This document shows, piece after piece, positions 20,292 to 29,948 of a stretch of DNA of 64,000 nucleotides. The notes under the pieces are model-generated. The model saw nothing but the letters and a program-made list of their open reading frames with translations, did not search any database and had not been told where the DNA came from. Numbering within the stretch: the first letter of the stretch is position 1; every line of letters starts with the position of its first letter. The stretch comes from Erysipelotrichaceae bacterium (GTDB taxonomy: Bacteria > Bacillota_I > Bacilli_A > Erysipelotrichales > Erysipelotrichaceae), in assembly GCA_017428765.1 (NCBI GenBank), contig JAFRQF010000026.1, positions 82,540 through 146,539 on the forward strand. The letters are read 5' to 3'. A program made the position numbers and the translations under genes.

Positions 20292-21103
20292 CCTGACTCC
20301 TTCTGACAGTTCGGACAGTAATAGGTCCCTCTGCCTGCAACTTTGATCTTGCGGATCTTTGCCCCGCAGGTCTGACAGTTTTTCTGATCATGTGCCCTGA
20401 GAGACATCTGAAACAATCCGGTCACACCAAGGGACGACGTATAGGAACGGATCGTCGTACCGCCTGCCCGTATCGCTTTTGAAAGGATGCGGCGGGTCTT
20501 TTTGATGATATCTCTGATCTGCGCATCGTTTAAAGTATCCGCCTTTGTTAAAGGGTGTATCTTACAGGCGAACAGGATCTCATCGGCATAGATGTTGCCG
20601 ATCCCGGCAACGAAGCTCTGGTCCAGCAGGACTTCCTTGATCGGCGCTTTCCGCTTTGAAAGATAACTCTTGCAATAGGAAAGGTCGAAGCTGTCCCAGA
20701 AAGGCTCCGGACCCAGATCCCGGAATCTGCGATAGACCCTGCGTTTTTCGATCAGATACATCCTGCCGAATTTGCGGACATCGTTATAATGAAGTGCTCT
20801 TCCATCTTCCAGATAAAAGATCACATGATCGTGTTTCAAAGGCGGATCGTCCTTATCAAAGATGTAATACTTTCCTTCCATCCGCAGATGCGAAACGAAG
20901 GTGATGTCATCCATCTCAATAAGAAGATACTTTCCCCTTCTGCGGAAACTGCGGAAATGCTGGCCGATGAGTTTTTTCTTGAACTCATCGATATCCCCTT
21001 CGATGATCTTGTCGAAAAGGATCCGGATATCGACAATCTTCGCATCTTTGATCTGGTAAGCGAGCGTATCGCATACCGTCTGTACTTCAGGCAGTTCCGG
21101 CAT
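20288..21103 (-). CDS. mutM: Formamidopyrimidine-DNA glycosylase (Fpg/MutM)
   Basis: A 271-residue bifunctional glycosylase/AP lyase that removes 8-oxoguanine. The N terminus PELPEV supplies the catalytic Pro and Glu. The helix-two-turn-helix is QSFVAGIGNIYADEILF. The C-terminal zinc finger is CQTCGAKI...YYCPNCQ, and the conserved Lys is at about residue 57 (RRRGKYL). The start ATG shares one base with the polA TAA stop. Confidence 0.96.
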   Translation of the reverse strand: MPELPEVQTVCDTLAYQIKDAKIVDIRILFDKIIEGDIDEFKKKLIGQHFRSFRRRGKYLLIEMDDITFVSHLRMEGKYYIFDKDDPPLKHDHVIFYLEDGRALHYNDVRKFGRMYLIEKRRVYRRFRDLGPEPFWDSFDLSYCKSYLSKRKAPIKEVLLDQSFVAGIGNIYADEILFACKIHPLTKADTLNDAQIRDIIKKTRRILSKAIRAGGTTIRSYTSSLGVTGLFQMSLRAHDQKNCQTCGAKIRKIKVAGRGTYYCPNCQKESG

Positions 21104-23679
21104 TATTTTGCCTCATACCAGTCTTTGCCGATCGCCAGTGAAGAATCGAGCCTCGTCTTCATCGGATAGGCATTGGTCATGATCTCAGGAATGATCTCCT
21201 TCATCTTTTCCACTTCTTCTTCCGGAACATCGAAGATCAGTTCGTCATGTACCTGCAGGATCAGTTTGGACTTCAGTCCCTCTTCCTTGAGTTTTTTATA
21301 GGCATTGACCATGGCGATCTTGATCAGATCGGCAGCCGAACCCTGTATGGAAGCGTTCATGGCAGCTCTCTTGCCGAATTCACGCATCATATAGTTTCTG
21401 TCGTTGATCTCTTTGATGTAACGGCGGCGGTTGAGCATCGTCTTGACATAACCGTTTTCCTTGCAGAAAGCGACCTGCGCATCCATGTAGTCGCGGATAT
21501 TCGGATAAGTCAGGAAGTAGTCATCGATGAACTTCTTGGCATCCTTGAAGGAAAGCTGGGTCTGATTGGCCAGACCGAAATCGGAAATGCCGTAAACGAC
21601 ACCGAAATTGACCGCTTTGGCATGTCTTCTGACAAGATCAGTCACTTCTTCCTTCTTCATGCCGAAGACATCCATCGCTGTCTTGGTATGGATATCGATG
21701 CCGCTGTTGAACGCATCGATCATCTTCTCTTCATCGGCAAGTGATGAAAGAACGCGCAGTTCGACTTGCGAATAGTCGCTGGATATGAGCACATTGCCTT
21801 TGGAAGGCTTGAATGCCTTGCGGATCTCCTTGCCGTCTTCGTCTCTGACCGAGATGTTCTGTAAATTCGGATCATAGCTCGACAGTCTGCCGGTCGCCGT
21901 GATCATCTGGGTGAAGATCGTGTGGATCTTGCCGTCTTCCCATATGTATTTCTTCAGCCCTTCCGCATAGGTGGAATACAGCTTGGTGTATTTGCGATAT
22001 TCCAGGATATCGGAAATGACCGGATGATACTCCGTCAGTTTTCCCAGTACATCAGCGCTCGTCGAACCTTTTTTGAGGTCAGGCAGATCGAGCTCGCCGT
22101 ACAATACCTCCGCCAGCTGTTTGGTGGAAGCGATATTGAATTCATGGCCGACCAGATCATAGATCCTCTTCTCCAGGACATCGATCTTCTTCTTTGTCGC
22201 AGAGGCGATCTCATCGAGTTCGGCTTCATCGCAATAGACGCCCTGCTTTTCCATATCATAAAGTACGTCTATCAGAGGCAGTTCGATCTTCCCGTAGAGG
22301 TCTTCCATCTTCTTTTCGGAAAGCTCGGCTTTCACCTTTCCCGCGATCTGATACAGGCAGGAAGCGATATTTCCGCCATAGCTGCTCAGCTGCTCAGCTG
22401 TCGGTTCAAGAGGCTTCTTTTCCGTTCCGAAAATATCCTTGAGTTCTTCGATCTGCCCAAGACCGTAGTTCAGGATGATGGCCTTGAGATCGCTGTTGTA
22501 GTTGTTGGAAAGGAAACACATCAGACAGACGTCGTCATTGTTTTCTCCCAAAACGATCCCATTATGATCCAGCGCATGTTTCACGGCCTTGAGATTGAAG
22601 AAATACTTCTTTCTGTCGCTTGCCAGGTAGGATAAGGCCTTCCCGTCTTTTTTCAGATCTTCCAGGCTGATGTATTCGACGCCTTTTTCATTGGCGAAAG
22701 CAGCCCCATAGATCTTTCTTTGATAATATGAGAATTCATCGGAAACAAAATAGATGAGAGCATCATTCAGAAGCTGTTCACTTACTTCATTTACGATCGT
22801 TACCGACTTGTTTTCTTCCTGTTTCTCTTTTTTCTCGACTTTGCGGATCAAAGAATACATCTCGTATTTTTCAAAGAAGTCATTTCTTCCCTCTTCGTCG
22901 ATAGCAAGCTTCAGATCTTCGAGATCTCCCTCGATATCCACATCGGTCTTGATAGTCGCCAGACGCTTGGAAAGGAAGCAGGAATCCTTGTCTTTGATCA
23001 GTTTTTCTTTGAGTTTGCCTTTGATCTCATCGATGTGTTCATAGATCCCTTCGCAGGTATCGTAATCGTTAAGCAGCTTGACAGCCGTCTTATCACCTAC
23101 GCCTTCGACACCTTTGATGTTGTCCGACTTATCGCCGGCCAGACCCTTATAGTCGATGATCTGGTAAGGCTTGAGCCCGTACTCATCCTTAAGGGCAGCC
23201 TCATCCATCTTTGCGATCTCGGACATGCCTTTTTTCATCACGTAGACGCTGGTCGTATCATCGATCAGCTGTAACATATCCCTGTCGGAAGAAAGGACAC
23301 AGGTCTCGATCTGATATTTCTTGGCCAAGGAACCGATGATGTCATCGGCTTCGATCGTATCGAATTCAAAATACGGAAGATGGTATGCCTCCAGCATCTC
23401 ACGGACCAGCTGGAACTGACCGACCAGTTCTTCCGGCGTCTCCCTTCGGCCTGCCTTATAGTCAGGAGCGAAGTCATGACGGAAGGTATGCTTGCCCTTG
23501 TCGAAAGCTACCGCACAATAGTCCGGTTCGATCGTTTTGATCGCCTTGTTGAGCATATTGGCAAAAGCGTATACCGCATTCGTGTATACGCCTTTTGAAG
23601 TTTTCATGATATTTCCATAGCTCGTCGCATAGAAAGCCCGAAACAGCACAGAGTTTCCATCGATCAGTAGAAGTTTCAT
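21103..23679 (-). CDS. polA: DNA polymerase I
   Basis: An 858-residue polymerase for Okazaki-fragment processing and repair. The 5'-3' exonuclease domain (1-290) has the metal motifs (LLLIDGNSVLFRA, EADDIIGSL, DKSDNIKGVEGVG). The middle domain lacks the DxE proofreading signature, as in Bacillus PolA. The polymerase domain has motif A SDYSQVELRVLSS, the O-helix RRHAKAVNFGVVYG (Phe at the ddNTP-discriminating position) and motif C QVHDELIFDVP. It starts immediately after the TAA of the ZnuA-like gene (no gap) and is followed by mutM-coaE. Confidence 0.97.
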   Translation of the reverse strand: MKLLLIDGNSVLFRAFYATSYGNIMKTSKGVYTNAVYAFANMLNKAIKTIEPDYCAVAFDKGKHTFRHDFAPDYKAGRRETPEELVGQFQLVREMLEAYHLPYFEFDTIEADDIIGSLAKKYQIETCVLSSDRDMLQLIDDTTSVYVMKKGMSEIAKMDEAALKDEYGLKPYQIIDYKGLAGDKSDNIKGVEGVGDKTAVKLLNDYDTCEGIYEHIDEIKGKLKEKLIKDKDSCFLSKRLATIKTDVDIEGDLEDLKLAIDEEGRNDFFEKYEMYSLIRKVEKKEKQEENKSVTIVNEVSEQLLNDALIYFVSDEFSYYQRKIYGAAFANEKGVEYISLEDLKKDGKALSYLASDRKKYFFNLKAVKHALDHNGIVLGENNDDVCLMCFLSNNYNSDLKAIILNYGLGQIEELKDIFGTEKKPLEPTAEQLSSYGGNIASCLYQIAGKVKAELSEKKMEDLYGKIELPLIDVLYDMEKQGVYCDEAELDEIASATKKKIDVLEKRIYDLVGHEFNIASTKQLAEVLYGELDLPDLKKGSTSADVLGKLTEYHPVISDILEYRKYTKLYSTYAEGLKKYIWEDGKIHTIFTQMITATGRLSSYDPNLQNISVRDEDGKEIRKAFKPSKGNVLISSDYSQVELRVLSSLADEEKMIDAFNSGIDIHTKTAMDVFGMKKEEVTDLVRRHAKAVNFGVVYGISDFGLANQTQLSFKDAKKFIDDYFLTYPNIRDYMDAQVAFCKENGYVKTMLNRRRYIKEINDRNYMMREFGKRAAMNASIQGSAADLIKIAMVNAYKKLKEEGLKSKLILQVHDELIFDVPEEEVEKMKEIIPEIMTNAYPMKTRLDSSLAIGKDWYEAK

Positions 23680-24711
23680 TTATTCTCCTTCCGTTTCTGT
23701 ATATTGGACTCCTGACGGATTTGAAGAAGAGGAAGTGGCGATGCTTTCAAGGACCGAAAGATTCTCATACATCAGCGACAGATAATCCTTGCCCGATTCG
23801 ACCTGCGAAGCCGTCAGAGACGAGATGTTGTGCAGCGTGATCCTCTTGAGTCCGAGCTCATCTTCCAGAGAAACCATCAGTGCCAGCATCTCTTCGGACA
23901 TATTCGGTTCATAGGCGATGAAACGCACATCATCGTTCTTGATCCTGGTCTTGATCGCTTCCAGCTGGGCGCCGGAAGGAAGTGCTCCGTATTTGGAAAG
24001 GCATACCGGATAGACCTGGAAACCGAAGTCTTTCTGCCAGCAGCCGAAGGATCCGGTCATCGAGACGAATTTGATCGTCTTGTTTTCCTTGACCAGACGG
24101 CTGGCAAGGGACTGATAGGAAGCATCCAGTGCGATCAGGTCATCGGCGACCTGTTTGTAGTTCTCGGAGAAGAAGGAAGACTGTTCCACGTAATTGTTGG
24201 ACAGGTATTCATAGACATCCTTCGCCATGCAGTACATGCCGCTTGGTGATAGCCAGATGAACGGGTCGAGGTCATACATGTCGATCTCGTTGAAGATATC
24301 TCCTTCGTAGTACTCGCCTTCCACGAAAGACACCTTGCCGTCGACGATGACCGGCGTGTATCGTTTATACTCGTAAAGACAGTTCAGAATGGAAAGATCT
24401 CCGACGTTGAGATCGACACCCAAAGCCTTGATCTCATCATCATAAAGATCCATATACGGTTCCAGATTGCCGATATGAAATAAGACCATCGTATCGGAAA
24501 GGATGTCCTGGTAATCTTCCGTAAGGTTGGCACACTGGACAAGATTGCGGTTTTGTATCGAGACGGTCTCGATCCTGTTTCCGCCGATCCTGGAAAGCAG
24601 ATAGCCGATCGGATAGATCGTATATGACGTATATTTCTTTGCGCTCGTACAGCCGCATAACGCCAGCACCAGTAAAGCGCATATCATCTTTCTTATGATC
24701 TTCATACTCAT
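23680..24711 (-). CDS. TroA/ZnuA-like substrate-binding lipoprotein lacking the metal ligands
   Basis: A lipoprotein of about 342 residues. The start is ATG 24711 (MSMKII) or 24705 (MKIIRK), both just after the trmB stop. The lipobox is ALCGC. The fold order follows metal-binding ZnuA/TroA proteins (TIYPIGYLLSRIGGNRIETVSI; ILSDTMVLFHIGNLEPYM; DPFIWLSP; FVSMTGSFGCWQKDFGF; AYEPNMSEE). The three histidines that bind Zn/Mn are missing: no PH.YEP, DPFIW in place of DPHIW, and SMTGSF in place of SHxAF. No ABC permease or ATPase is adjacent. It is sandwiched between trmB and polA in one transcription unit. Function unknown; metal transport looks unlikely. Confidence 0.7.
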   Translation of the reverse strand: MSMKIIRKMICALLVLALCGCTSAKKYTSYTIYPIGYLLSRIGGNRIETVSIQNRNLVQCANLTEDYQDILSDTMVLFHIGNLEPYMDLYDDEIKALGVDLNVGDLSILNCLYEYKRYTPVIVDGKVSFVEGEYYEGDIFNEIDMYDLDPFIWLSPSGMYCMAKDVYEYLSNNYVEQSSFFSENYKQVADDLIALDASYQSLASRLVKENKTIKFVSMTGSFGCWQKDFGFQVYPVCLSKYGALPSGAQLEAIKTRIKNDDVRFIAYEPNMSEEMLALMVSLEDELGLKRITLHNISSLTASQVESGKDYLSLMYENLSVLESIATSSSSNPSGVQYTETEGE

Positions 24712-24715
24712 CTCA

Positions 24716-25327
24716 TTATACCTTATTGACCTTATATTTCGCGTAACAGATCGGCTTGCCTTCCGCATGGAACTTCGCCTGATACGCCGTCATCGGTTCG
24801 CCTTCCTTATAATAGTCTTCATCTTTTTCCAAGAGTTCAAAAGCGGAAGTCTCGAAATAAGTAAGGGAATCCGCAAAGAAATCCTGATTGTCGGTCTTGA
24901 AGACGAGGATCCCGTCTTTCTTCAAGATCTTTTCATAGCTTTTCAGAAACGTCGGATAGGTCAGACGCCTCTTGTGTGTCCTTTTCTTCGGCCAGGGGTC
25001 GGAAAAGTGCAGATAGATCAGACTCACGCTTTCCTCATCGAAAAGCTCACTGATATCCATCGCATCATCATGTAAGACCTTGAAGTTTTTCAGATCGAGG
25101 TCCCGGGCTTTTTTGATGGCCCTGGCAACACAGGTCTCTTCTCTTTCCAATCCGACATAAAAGATATCCGGATGAAGGGCGGCAGACTGGGTGATGAAAT
25201 CGCCCATGCCCATGCCGATCTCGATATACAGAGGTCTTTCCTCTTCAAATCCTTTCATGTCTTCAACAAGATATTCTTTTTCCTGTTCAAGAAACGGAAG
25301 GACCCATTTTTTCTTTCTCATTCGCAT
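24716..25327 (-). CDS. trmB: tRNA (guanosine(46)-N7)-methyltransferase TrmB
   Basis: A 203-residue SAM enzyme that makes m7G46 in the tRNA variable loop. It shows the SAM motif LYIEIGMGMGDFI, YVGLEREETCVARA, the signature LHFSDPWPKKRTHKRRL, and the C-terminal EGKPICYAKYKV. It is first gene of the leftward eight-gene operon. The ATG is 6 nt after TATAAT with no ribosome-binding site. It is divergent from the M24 peptidase gene. Confidence 0.95.
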   Translation of the reverse strand: MRMRKKKWVLPFLEQEKEYLVEDMKGFEEERPLYIEIGMGMGDFITQSAALHPDIFYVGLEREETCVARAIKKARDLDLKNFKVLHDDAMDISELFDEESVSLIYLHFSDPWPKKRTHKRRLTYPTFLKSYEKILKKDGILVFKTDNQDFFADSLTYFETSAFELLEKDEDYYKEGEPMTAYQAKFHAEGKPICYAKYKVNKV

Positions 25328-25333
25328 AGTTCT

Positions 25334-25362
25334 ATTATAATACGAAGAGTATTCCTTGTCCG
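25334..25362 (-). promoter_or_regulatory. Promoter for the leaderless trmB-polA-pfkA operon mRNA
   Basis: Minus strand CGGACA (4/6 to TTGACA), 17 nt, TATAAT (25334-25339), then 6 nt to the ATG. Confidence 0.6.
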
Positions 25363-25401
25363 CGGAATAGAAAAAGCTAAAATAAATGAGGAGGTGGCAT
25401 T

Positions 25402-26472
25402 ATGAATAAAAACAGAATCGAAAACGTATTGAAAAGGACGGATTGCGATGCCTTGCTGATAAGCGATCCGATCGCGATCTATTACCTGATAAACAGGCAC
25501 ATCTATCCGGGCGAACGCTTCCTCGGCCTGCTGTTAAAGAAGGATGAAACGCCAGTCTTATTTCTGAATACCCTGTTCCCATTTGAAGAAATGGAAGGCC
25601 TTGAGATCGTAAGCTACAGCGATGGCGATGATATCACAAAGCTCGTATCAGAAAAGATCTCCAAAGATGATGTCTTAGGCGTCGATAAGATGCTGGCGGC
25701 AAGATTCTTACTTCCGATGATCAAGGCGGGCATCGCCAGAGACTTCGTCGACGGATCGCTTCCGGTCGATAAGACCAGAGCCGTCAAAGATGAGAAAGAG
25801 CTTGAACTGATGCGCATCTCTTCAAGGATCAATGATGAGGCCATGGCAAGATTCAAGACGCTGGTCTATGAAGGCGTCGAAGAACGTCAGATCGCTGCCC
25901 AGATGCTCGATATCTATAAGGAACTCGGTGCGCAGGCTTACTCCTTTTCACCGATCGTCGCCTTCGGCAGAAACGCCGCCGATCCCCATCACATGCCGGA
26001 TGATACGAAACTGAAAAAAGGCGATGCGGTCCTCTTCGATGTAGGGTGCGTCTATCAGGGCTACTGTTCCGATATGACCCGGACCTTCTTCTTCAAAGAA
26101 GGACCGGACGACGCGCAAAAGAATGTCTATGAACTGGTCAGAAAAGCCAACGAGGATGCTACCGCAAAAGTAAAGGAAGGTGTCAGGCTCTGCGATATCG
26201 ACAAGACTGCCAGAGACGTCATCGAAAACGGCGGGTATGGCAAATACTTCACTCACCGCCTGGGACACTTCATCGGCATCGAAGATCACGAGTATGGCGA
26301 TGTCTCCGCTTCCTTCAAGGATCTCACGGAAGCAAACAACATCTTCTCGATTGAACCGGGCATCTATGATCCTGAGACCCTGGGCTGCCGCATCGAAGAT
26401 CTTGTCGTCGTCACAAAAGACGGCTGTGAGGTGCTGAATCACTATCCTCACGACATCGAGATCATCGGCTAG
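25402..26472 (+). CDS. M24-family Xaa-Pro aminopeptidase/dipeptidase
   Basis: A 356-residue cytosolic dinuclear metallopeptidase with the pita-bread fold, acting on peptides with proline in second position. The N-terminal creatinase-like domain (1-120) precedes the catalytic half. Metal ligands are LFDVGCVYQGYCSDMTRTF (two Asp), HRLGHFIGIEDHE (His), IEPGIYDPE (Glu) and CRIEDLVVVT (Glu). The ribosome-binding site GAGGAGG lies upstream. It shares a short divergent promoter region with trmB and a bidirectional terminator with pnp. Confidence 0.92.
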   Translation: MNKNRIENVLKRTDCDALLISDPIAIYYLINRHIYPGERFLGLLLKKDETPVLFLNTLFPFEEMEGLEIVSYSDGDDITKLVSEKISKDDVLGVDKMLAARFLLPMIKAGIARDFVDGSLPVDKTRAVKDEKELELMRISSRINDEAMARFKTLVYEGVEERQIAAQMLDIYKELGAQAYSFSPIVAFGRNAADPHHMPDDTKLKKGDAVLFDVGCVYQGYCSDMTRTFFFKEGPDDAQKNVYELVRKANEDATAKVKEGVRLCDIDKTARDVIENGGYGKYFTHRLGHFIGIEDHEYGDVSASFKDLTEANNIFSIEPGIYDPETLGCRIEDLVVVTKDGCEVLNHYPHDIEIIG

Positions 26473-26475
26473 AAT

Positions 26476-26513
26476 AAAAAAATGATAGCTGAGTTACAAG
26501 CTATCATTTTTTA
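26476..26513. terminator. Bidirectional terminator between the M24 peptidase gene and pnp
   Basis: AATGATAGCT (26481-26490) and AGCTATCATT (26499-26508) with A and T runs on either side. Confidence 0.85.
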
Positions 26514-26517
26514 TTGC

Positions 26518-28761
26518 TTAGTTTTTCTTTCCGAAGAAACGGATCTCACCGAACGGTTTTTTCTTTTCCTCTTTCGGTTCTTCCTTGACTTCTTCTTTTA
26601 CGGACTCTTTCTTTTCCCTGCGCTCACCCTTTTCGCTCTTTTCGCTCTTGGCTGGCTTTTCAGGCTTCGGTAAGAGTTCCTTGGCAGAAACGTTGACTCT
26701 GCCCTTCTCATCGATCTCCATGACCTTGACTTTGATCTTGTCGCCGATCTTCAGGACGCTCTCCGGTTTGTCGACTCTCTCGTGAGAGATCTTCGAAACA
26801 TGCAAGAGTGCATCCGTACCCTTGAACAGTTCAACGAAGGCGCCGAACTTTTCAAGTCTTACGACAGTCGCATCATAGATCTCGCCGACCTTGGCTTCTC
26901 TGGTGATCTCATCGATCATGCCCTTCGCCTTTTCGATCGCTTCCTTGGAAGTGTGGTAGATCACGACCTTGCCGTCATCATCGATGTCGATCTTGACCTG
27001 ATCGCACTTGTCGATGATATCGTTGATGACCTTACCGCCGGTACCGATGACTTCTCTGATCTTGTCAGTCGGGATCGTGAAGGTGACCATCTTAGGCGCA
27101 TACTTGCTGACTTCGCTTCTAGGTTCAGCGATCGCCGTAGCCATATTGTCCAAGATCTCCATTCTGCCCTTGTGAGCCTGTGCCAGAGCTTCCTTGAAGA
27201 TCTCTCTGGTAATGCCCTTGCATTTGATATCCATCTGTAAAGCAGTGATACCTTCTCTTGTGCCGGCGACCTTGAAGTCCATATCGCCATAGTGGTCTTC
27301 CATACCCTGGATATCCGTCAGGATGGAGTAATTTTCGCCATTCTGGATAAGACCCATCGCAACACCGGCTACCGGAGCCTTGATCGGAACACCGGCTGCC
27401 ATCAGAGACATCGTACCTGCACAGATCGAAGCCTGTGAGCTGGAACCGTTGGATTCAACGACTTCCGCGACCGTACGGATCGCATATGGGAATTCTTCTT
27501 CTGAAGGAAGGACCTGTAAGAGAGCTCTTTCACCTAAAGCACCGTGACCGATCTCCCTTCTGCCCGGAGAACCCATCCTGCCGACTTCACCGACGGAATA
27601 AGGCGGGAAGTTGTATTGATGCATGAATCTCTTTTCTTCGACATCCGTCAGATCATCGATGATCTGGTTGTCTCCCAAAGGACCAAGAGTCGTAACCGAG
27701 ATGACCTGCGTCTGACCGCGGGTGAACATAGCGGAACCGTGAACTCTCGGTAACAGATCGACCTGTGAATCCAGAGGACGGATCTCATCGAGAGCTCTGC
27801 CGTCCGGTCTGATCTTCTCATCGGAGATCAGTCTTCTGACTTCGTCGGCAATGATCTGTGTGCAATATTCGCCAGTCTGCTTGGCAAGCTTGTCAGCTTC
27901 CTTCTCAGACAGTTCGCTGTCGTTCGTGAAGTGTTCCTTCATCTCGTTGGTGATGGATTCCTGCGCATTGTAGGATTCCAGTTTGTCATGGATCGAAACG
28001 GCCTTTTCGAGTCTTTCCTTGCCATTGGCATTGACATACTCTTTGACGCGTTCGTCGATCTCGTAAAGGACGACTTCCATCTTCTCTTTGCCGACCTTGG
28101 CGATGATCTGCTCTTCCATCTCACAGAGTTCCTTGACCTTTTCATGACCGAACATCAGTGCATCGAGCATCAGGTCTTCATCGACTTCCTTAGCTCCTGC
28201 TTCGACCATGTTGAGGGCTTCTTTGGTACCTGCGACTGTAAGATCGATCAGAGATCTGGACATCTGCTCGACTGTCGGGTTGACGACGAACTGTCCGTCT
28301 ACATAACCGACCTTGACGCCGGCGATCGGACCGTCAAACGGAATGTTGGAGATACATAAGGCAAGAGATGCGCCGAGCATCGCGGACATCTCAGGAGAAC
28401 AATCGGTATCAGTGGATAAAACGGTATTGACGACCTGAACTTCATTACGGAATCCTTCCGCGAATAACGGACGGATCGGTCTGTCGATCAGTCTTGCCGT
28501 CAAAGTGGCATGTTCTGAAGGTCTGCCTTCTCTTCTTAAGAATCCGCCAGGGATCTTACCGACAGAGTAGAGCTTTTCTTCAAAAGATACCGTCAGCGGG
28601 AAAAAATCAGTGTCTTTTGCAACATTCGAGGCACAGGCAGTAGACAGTGTGACTGTATCGCCATACCTCACCAGTACAGACCCTCCGGCCTGTTTTGCGA
28701 TCTCACCGGTCTCGATGCTTAACTTACGACCGTAGAAATCAAAATCGAATACTTCTTTCAT
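26518..28761 (-). CDS. pnp: Polyribonucleotide nucleotidyltransferase (PNPase)
   Basis: A 747-residue 3'-5' phosphorolytic exoribonuclease. The start at 28761 ([19 protein letters not shown]) matches family N termini; an upstream in-frame extension of 26 residues has no support. Two RNase PH domains ([49 protein letters not shown]) are joined by the all-alpha region. A KH domain ([14 protein letters not shown]) and an S1 domain ([20 protein letters not shown]) follow. A long Lys/Glu tail ends the protein. An extended -10 (TGGTAGAAT, 28801-28809) lies upstream. Confidence 0.97.
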   Translation of the reverse strand: MKEVFDFDFYGRKLSIETGEIAKQAGGSVLVRYGDTVTLSTACASNVAKDTDFFPLTVSFEEKLYSVGKIPGGFLRREGRPSEHATLTARLIDRPIRPLFAEGFRNEVQVVNTVLSTDTDCSPEMSAMLGASLALCISNIPFDGPIAGVKVGYVDGQFVVNPTVEQMSRSLIDLTVAGTKEALNMVEAGAKEVDEDLMLDALMFGHEKVKELCEMEEQIIAKVGKEKMEVVLYEIDERVKEYVNANGKERLEKAVSIHDKLESYNAQESITNEMKEHFTNDSELSEKEADKLAKQTGEYCTQIIADEVRRLISDEKIRPDGRALDEIRPLDSQVDLLPRVHGSAMFTRGQTQVISVTTLGPLGDNQIIDDLTDVEEKRFMHQYNFPPYSVGEVGRMGSPGRREIGHGALGERALLQVLPSEEEFPYAIRTVAEVVESNGSSSQASICAGTMSLMAAGVPIKAPVAGVAMGLIQNGENYSILTDIQGMEDHYGDMDFKVAGTREGITALQMDIKCKGITREIFKEALAQAHKGRMEILDNMATAIAEPRSEVSKYAPKMVTFTIPTDKIREVIGTGGKVINDIIDKCDQVKIDIDDDGKVVIYHTSKEAIEKAKGMIDEITREAKVGEIYDATVVRLEKFGAFVELFKGTDALLHVSKISHERVDKPESVLKIGDKIKVKVMEIDEKGRVNVSAKELLPKPEKPAKSEKSEKGERREKKESVKEEVKEEPKEEKKKPFGEIRFFGKKN

Positions 28762-28847
28762 TCTTTTCGTTTTCTCTTCTTTCTTAATTTCAAACGTTAT
28801 AATTCTACCATAGAATATGCGAAAAAACCTAATAATCAAGGATTTTT

Positions 28848-28970
28848 ATGAATTTAGATGCTTTTGTAAAGAAAATCTCGGGCAATGCCCTTTCCAATGA
28901 AAAAAACATTCATTTTTCTTTCATGGAGCTGCCAATCTGCGAAAAAAAATATATTATAATGAACTTATGA
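28848..28970 (+). CDS. Candidate 40-residue ORF coupled to the FemX-like gene
   Basis: Unrecognised ORF beginning MNLDAFVKKISGNALSNEKN and ending KYIIMNL. It has a good ribosome-binding site (AAGGA, 5 nt before the ATG). Its TGA overlaps the start codon of the FemX-like gene (ATGA), a classic coupling arrangement. It could be a leader peptide controlling the downstream transferase, a small protein, or chance. A TATAAT lies about 45 nt upstream (28798-28803). Confidence 0.35.
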   Translation: MNLDAFVKKISGNALSNEKNIHFSFMELPICEKKYIIMNL

Positions 28971-29947
28971 AACTGCATGAGATCGATGCAAAACAATTCA
29001 ATGAATTCTCCTTCGCAGAACCTGATACCAGTATCTATCAGACCTCTTTCTGGTCGGACTACATGGTATCGAAAGGCGCAAAGGCTTCTTTCCTCGAACT
29101 CGAGGATGAAGCGGGCATCTGCCAGGGCGTCGGCCTGATTTTAAAGAAAAAAGGATCCTTCTTTTCCGGGAAGCTCACAGGCCATGTTCCGCACGGTTTT
29201 CTGATCAATTACTATGACCGCAAAACGGTGATGAGTTTTCATGAATTGCTGGTAGACTACCTGAAAAAAGAAAACATCTCATCACTTCGCATCGAACCGC
29301 CGCTCAAGGCGGAGGAGACGGCCGTCGCAAAGCTTCTTGATGAGCTCGGCTATAAAAAAGAAAGCGACAGCTTCCTTTACGAAACCGATGTCGCCTCTCA
29401 TGTCGAGGGACTTCATGATACCAATATCATCCTGAAGATCTGCCGCATCGAAGATGCTTCCGCCTTCCGGTCTCTTTCCTCGGGAAAGAAAGACGAAGAT
29501 AAGCTGAAACTTTTTGAATGTCTGAAAGATCACGGCATCTGCTATGGCGCAAAGCTCGATCTTGAAAAAAGCGAACGAGCGATCAAAGAAAGTGTCGGAC
29601 AGCTCGAAGAATACATCAGCGAGCACAGAAACGACTACAAGTTCGTCGAAGACATCGCAGAGAAAGAAAATGAGATCAAACGTCTCAAGAACCTTTACAG
29701 TGCGCTTCGCCGTTATAAGGAGGATCCTTTCGTATATGCCGTATGTCTTTCCAGGTTCTCCGATATCTGCACGATCTTATTCAAGATGAGTGACAGCGAA
29801 GACGATATTTTTGATGCGGAAAGACAGATCATCGATCAAATTTGTGCAGATTGCAAAAATCGTGGTATTATAAGAATCGGTTCCAAGGAAGAATTCGCTT
29901 ATTCGAAGAAAGTTGCGTATCTTGGAAGCTACACATTGAAGATCTGA
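28967..29947 (+). CDS. FemX-like (FemABX family) aminoacyl-tRNA-dependent transferase
   Basis: A 326-residue protein related to FemX/MurM-type enzymes. Those use aminoacyl-tRNA to add amino acids to the peptidoglycan side chain or other acceptors. It has the family opening (SIYQTSFWSDYMVSKG), an acyltransferase-like first half (GVGLILKKKGSFFSGKLTGHVPHGFLINYYD) and a coiled-coil insertion at about 195-245 (EYISEHRNDYKFVEDIAEKENEIKRLKN), the tRNA-binding arm of this family. It is shorter than typical FemX (about 400). Its stop is one base before tRNA-Thr(CGU). Translation may be leaderless (TATAAT 6 nt upstream) or coupled to the 40-residue ORF. Confidence 0.7.
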   Translation: MKLHEIDAKQFNEFSFAEPDTSIYQTSFWSDYMVSKGAKASFLELEDEAGICQGVGLILKKKGSFFSGKLTGHVPHGFLINYYDRKTVMSFHELLVDYLKKENISSLRIEPPLKAEETAVAKLLDELGYKKESDSFLYETDVASHVEGLHDTNIILKICRIEDASAFRSLSSGKKDEDKLKLFECLKDHGICYGAKLDLEKSERAIKESVGQLEEYISEHRNDYKFVEDIAEKENEIKRLKNLYSALRRYKEDPFVYAVCLSRFSDICTILFKMSDSEDDIFDAERQIIDQICADCKNRGIIRIGSKEEFAYSKKVAYLGSYTLKI

Positions 29948-29948
29948 T

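Noticed and set aside
24714..24720. TATAAT as an internal promoter before the ZnuA-like gene
   Set aside because: It is formed by the trmB stop codon context (gta-taa-t). Tight coupling to trmB and no -35 make it a likely coincidence, although the spacing to the ATG resembles the leaderless genes.
29840..29880. Independent tRNA-Thr promoter inside the FemX-like gene (TTGTGC/TATTAT)
   Set aside because: The match is weak and lies in conserved coding sequence about 75 nt before the tRNA. I kept it only as a caveat to the co-transcription idea.
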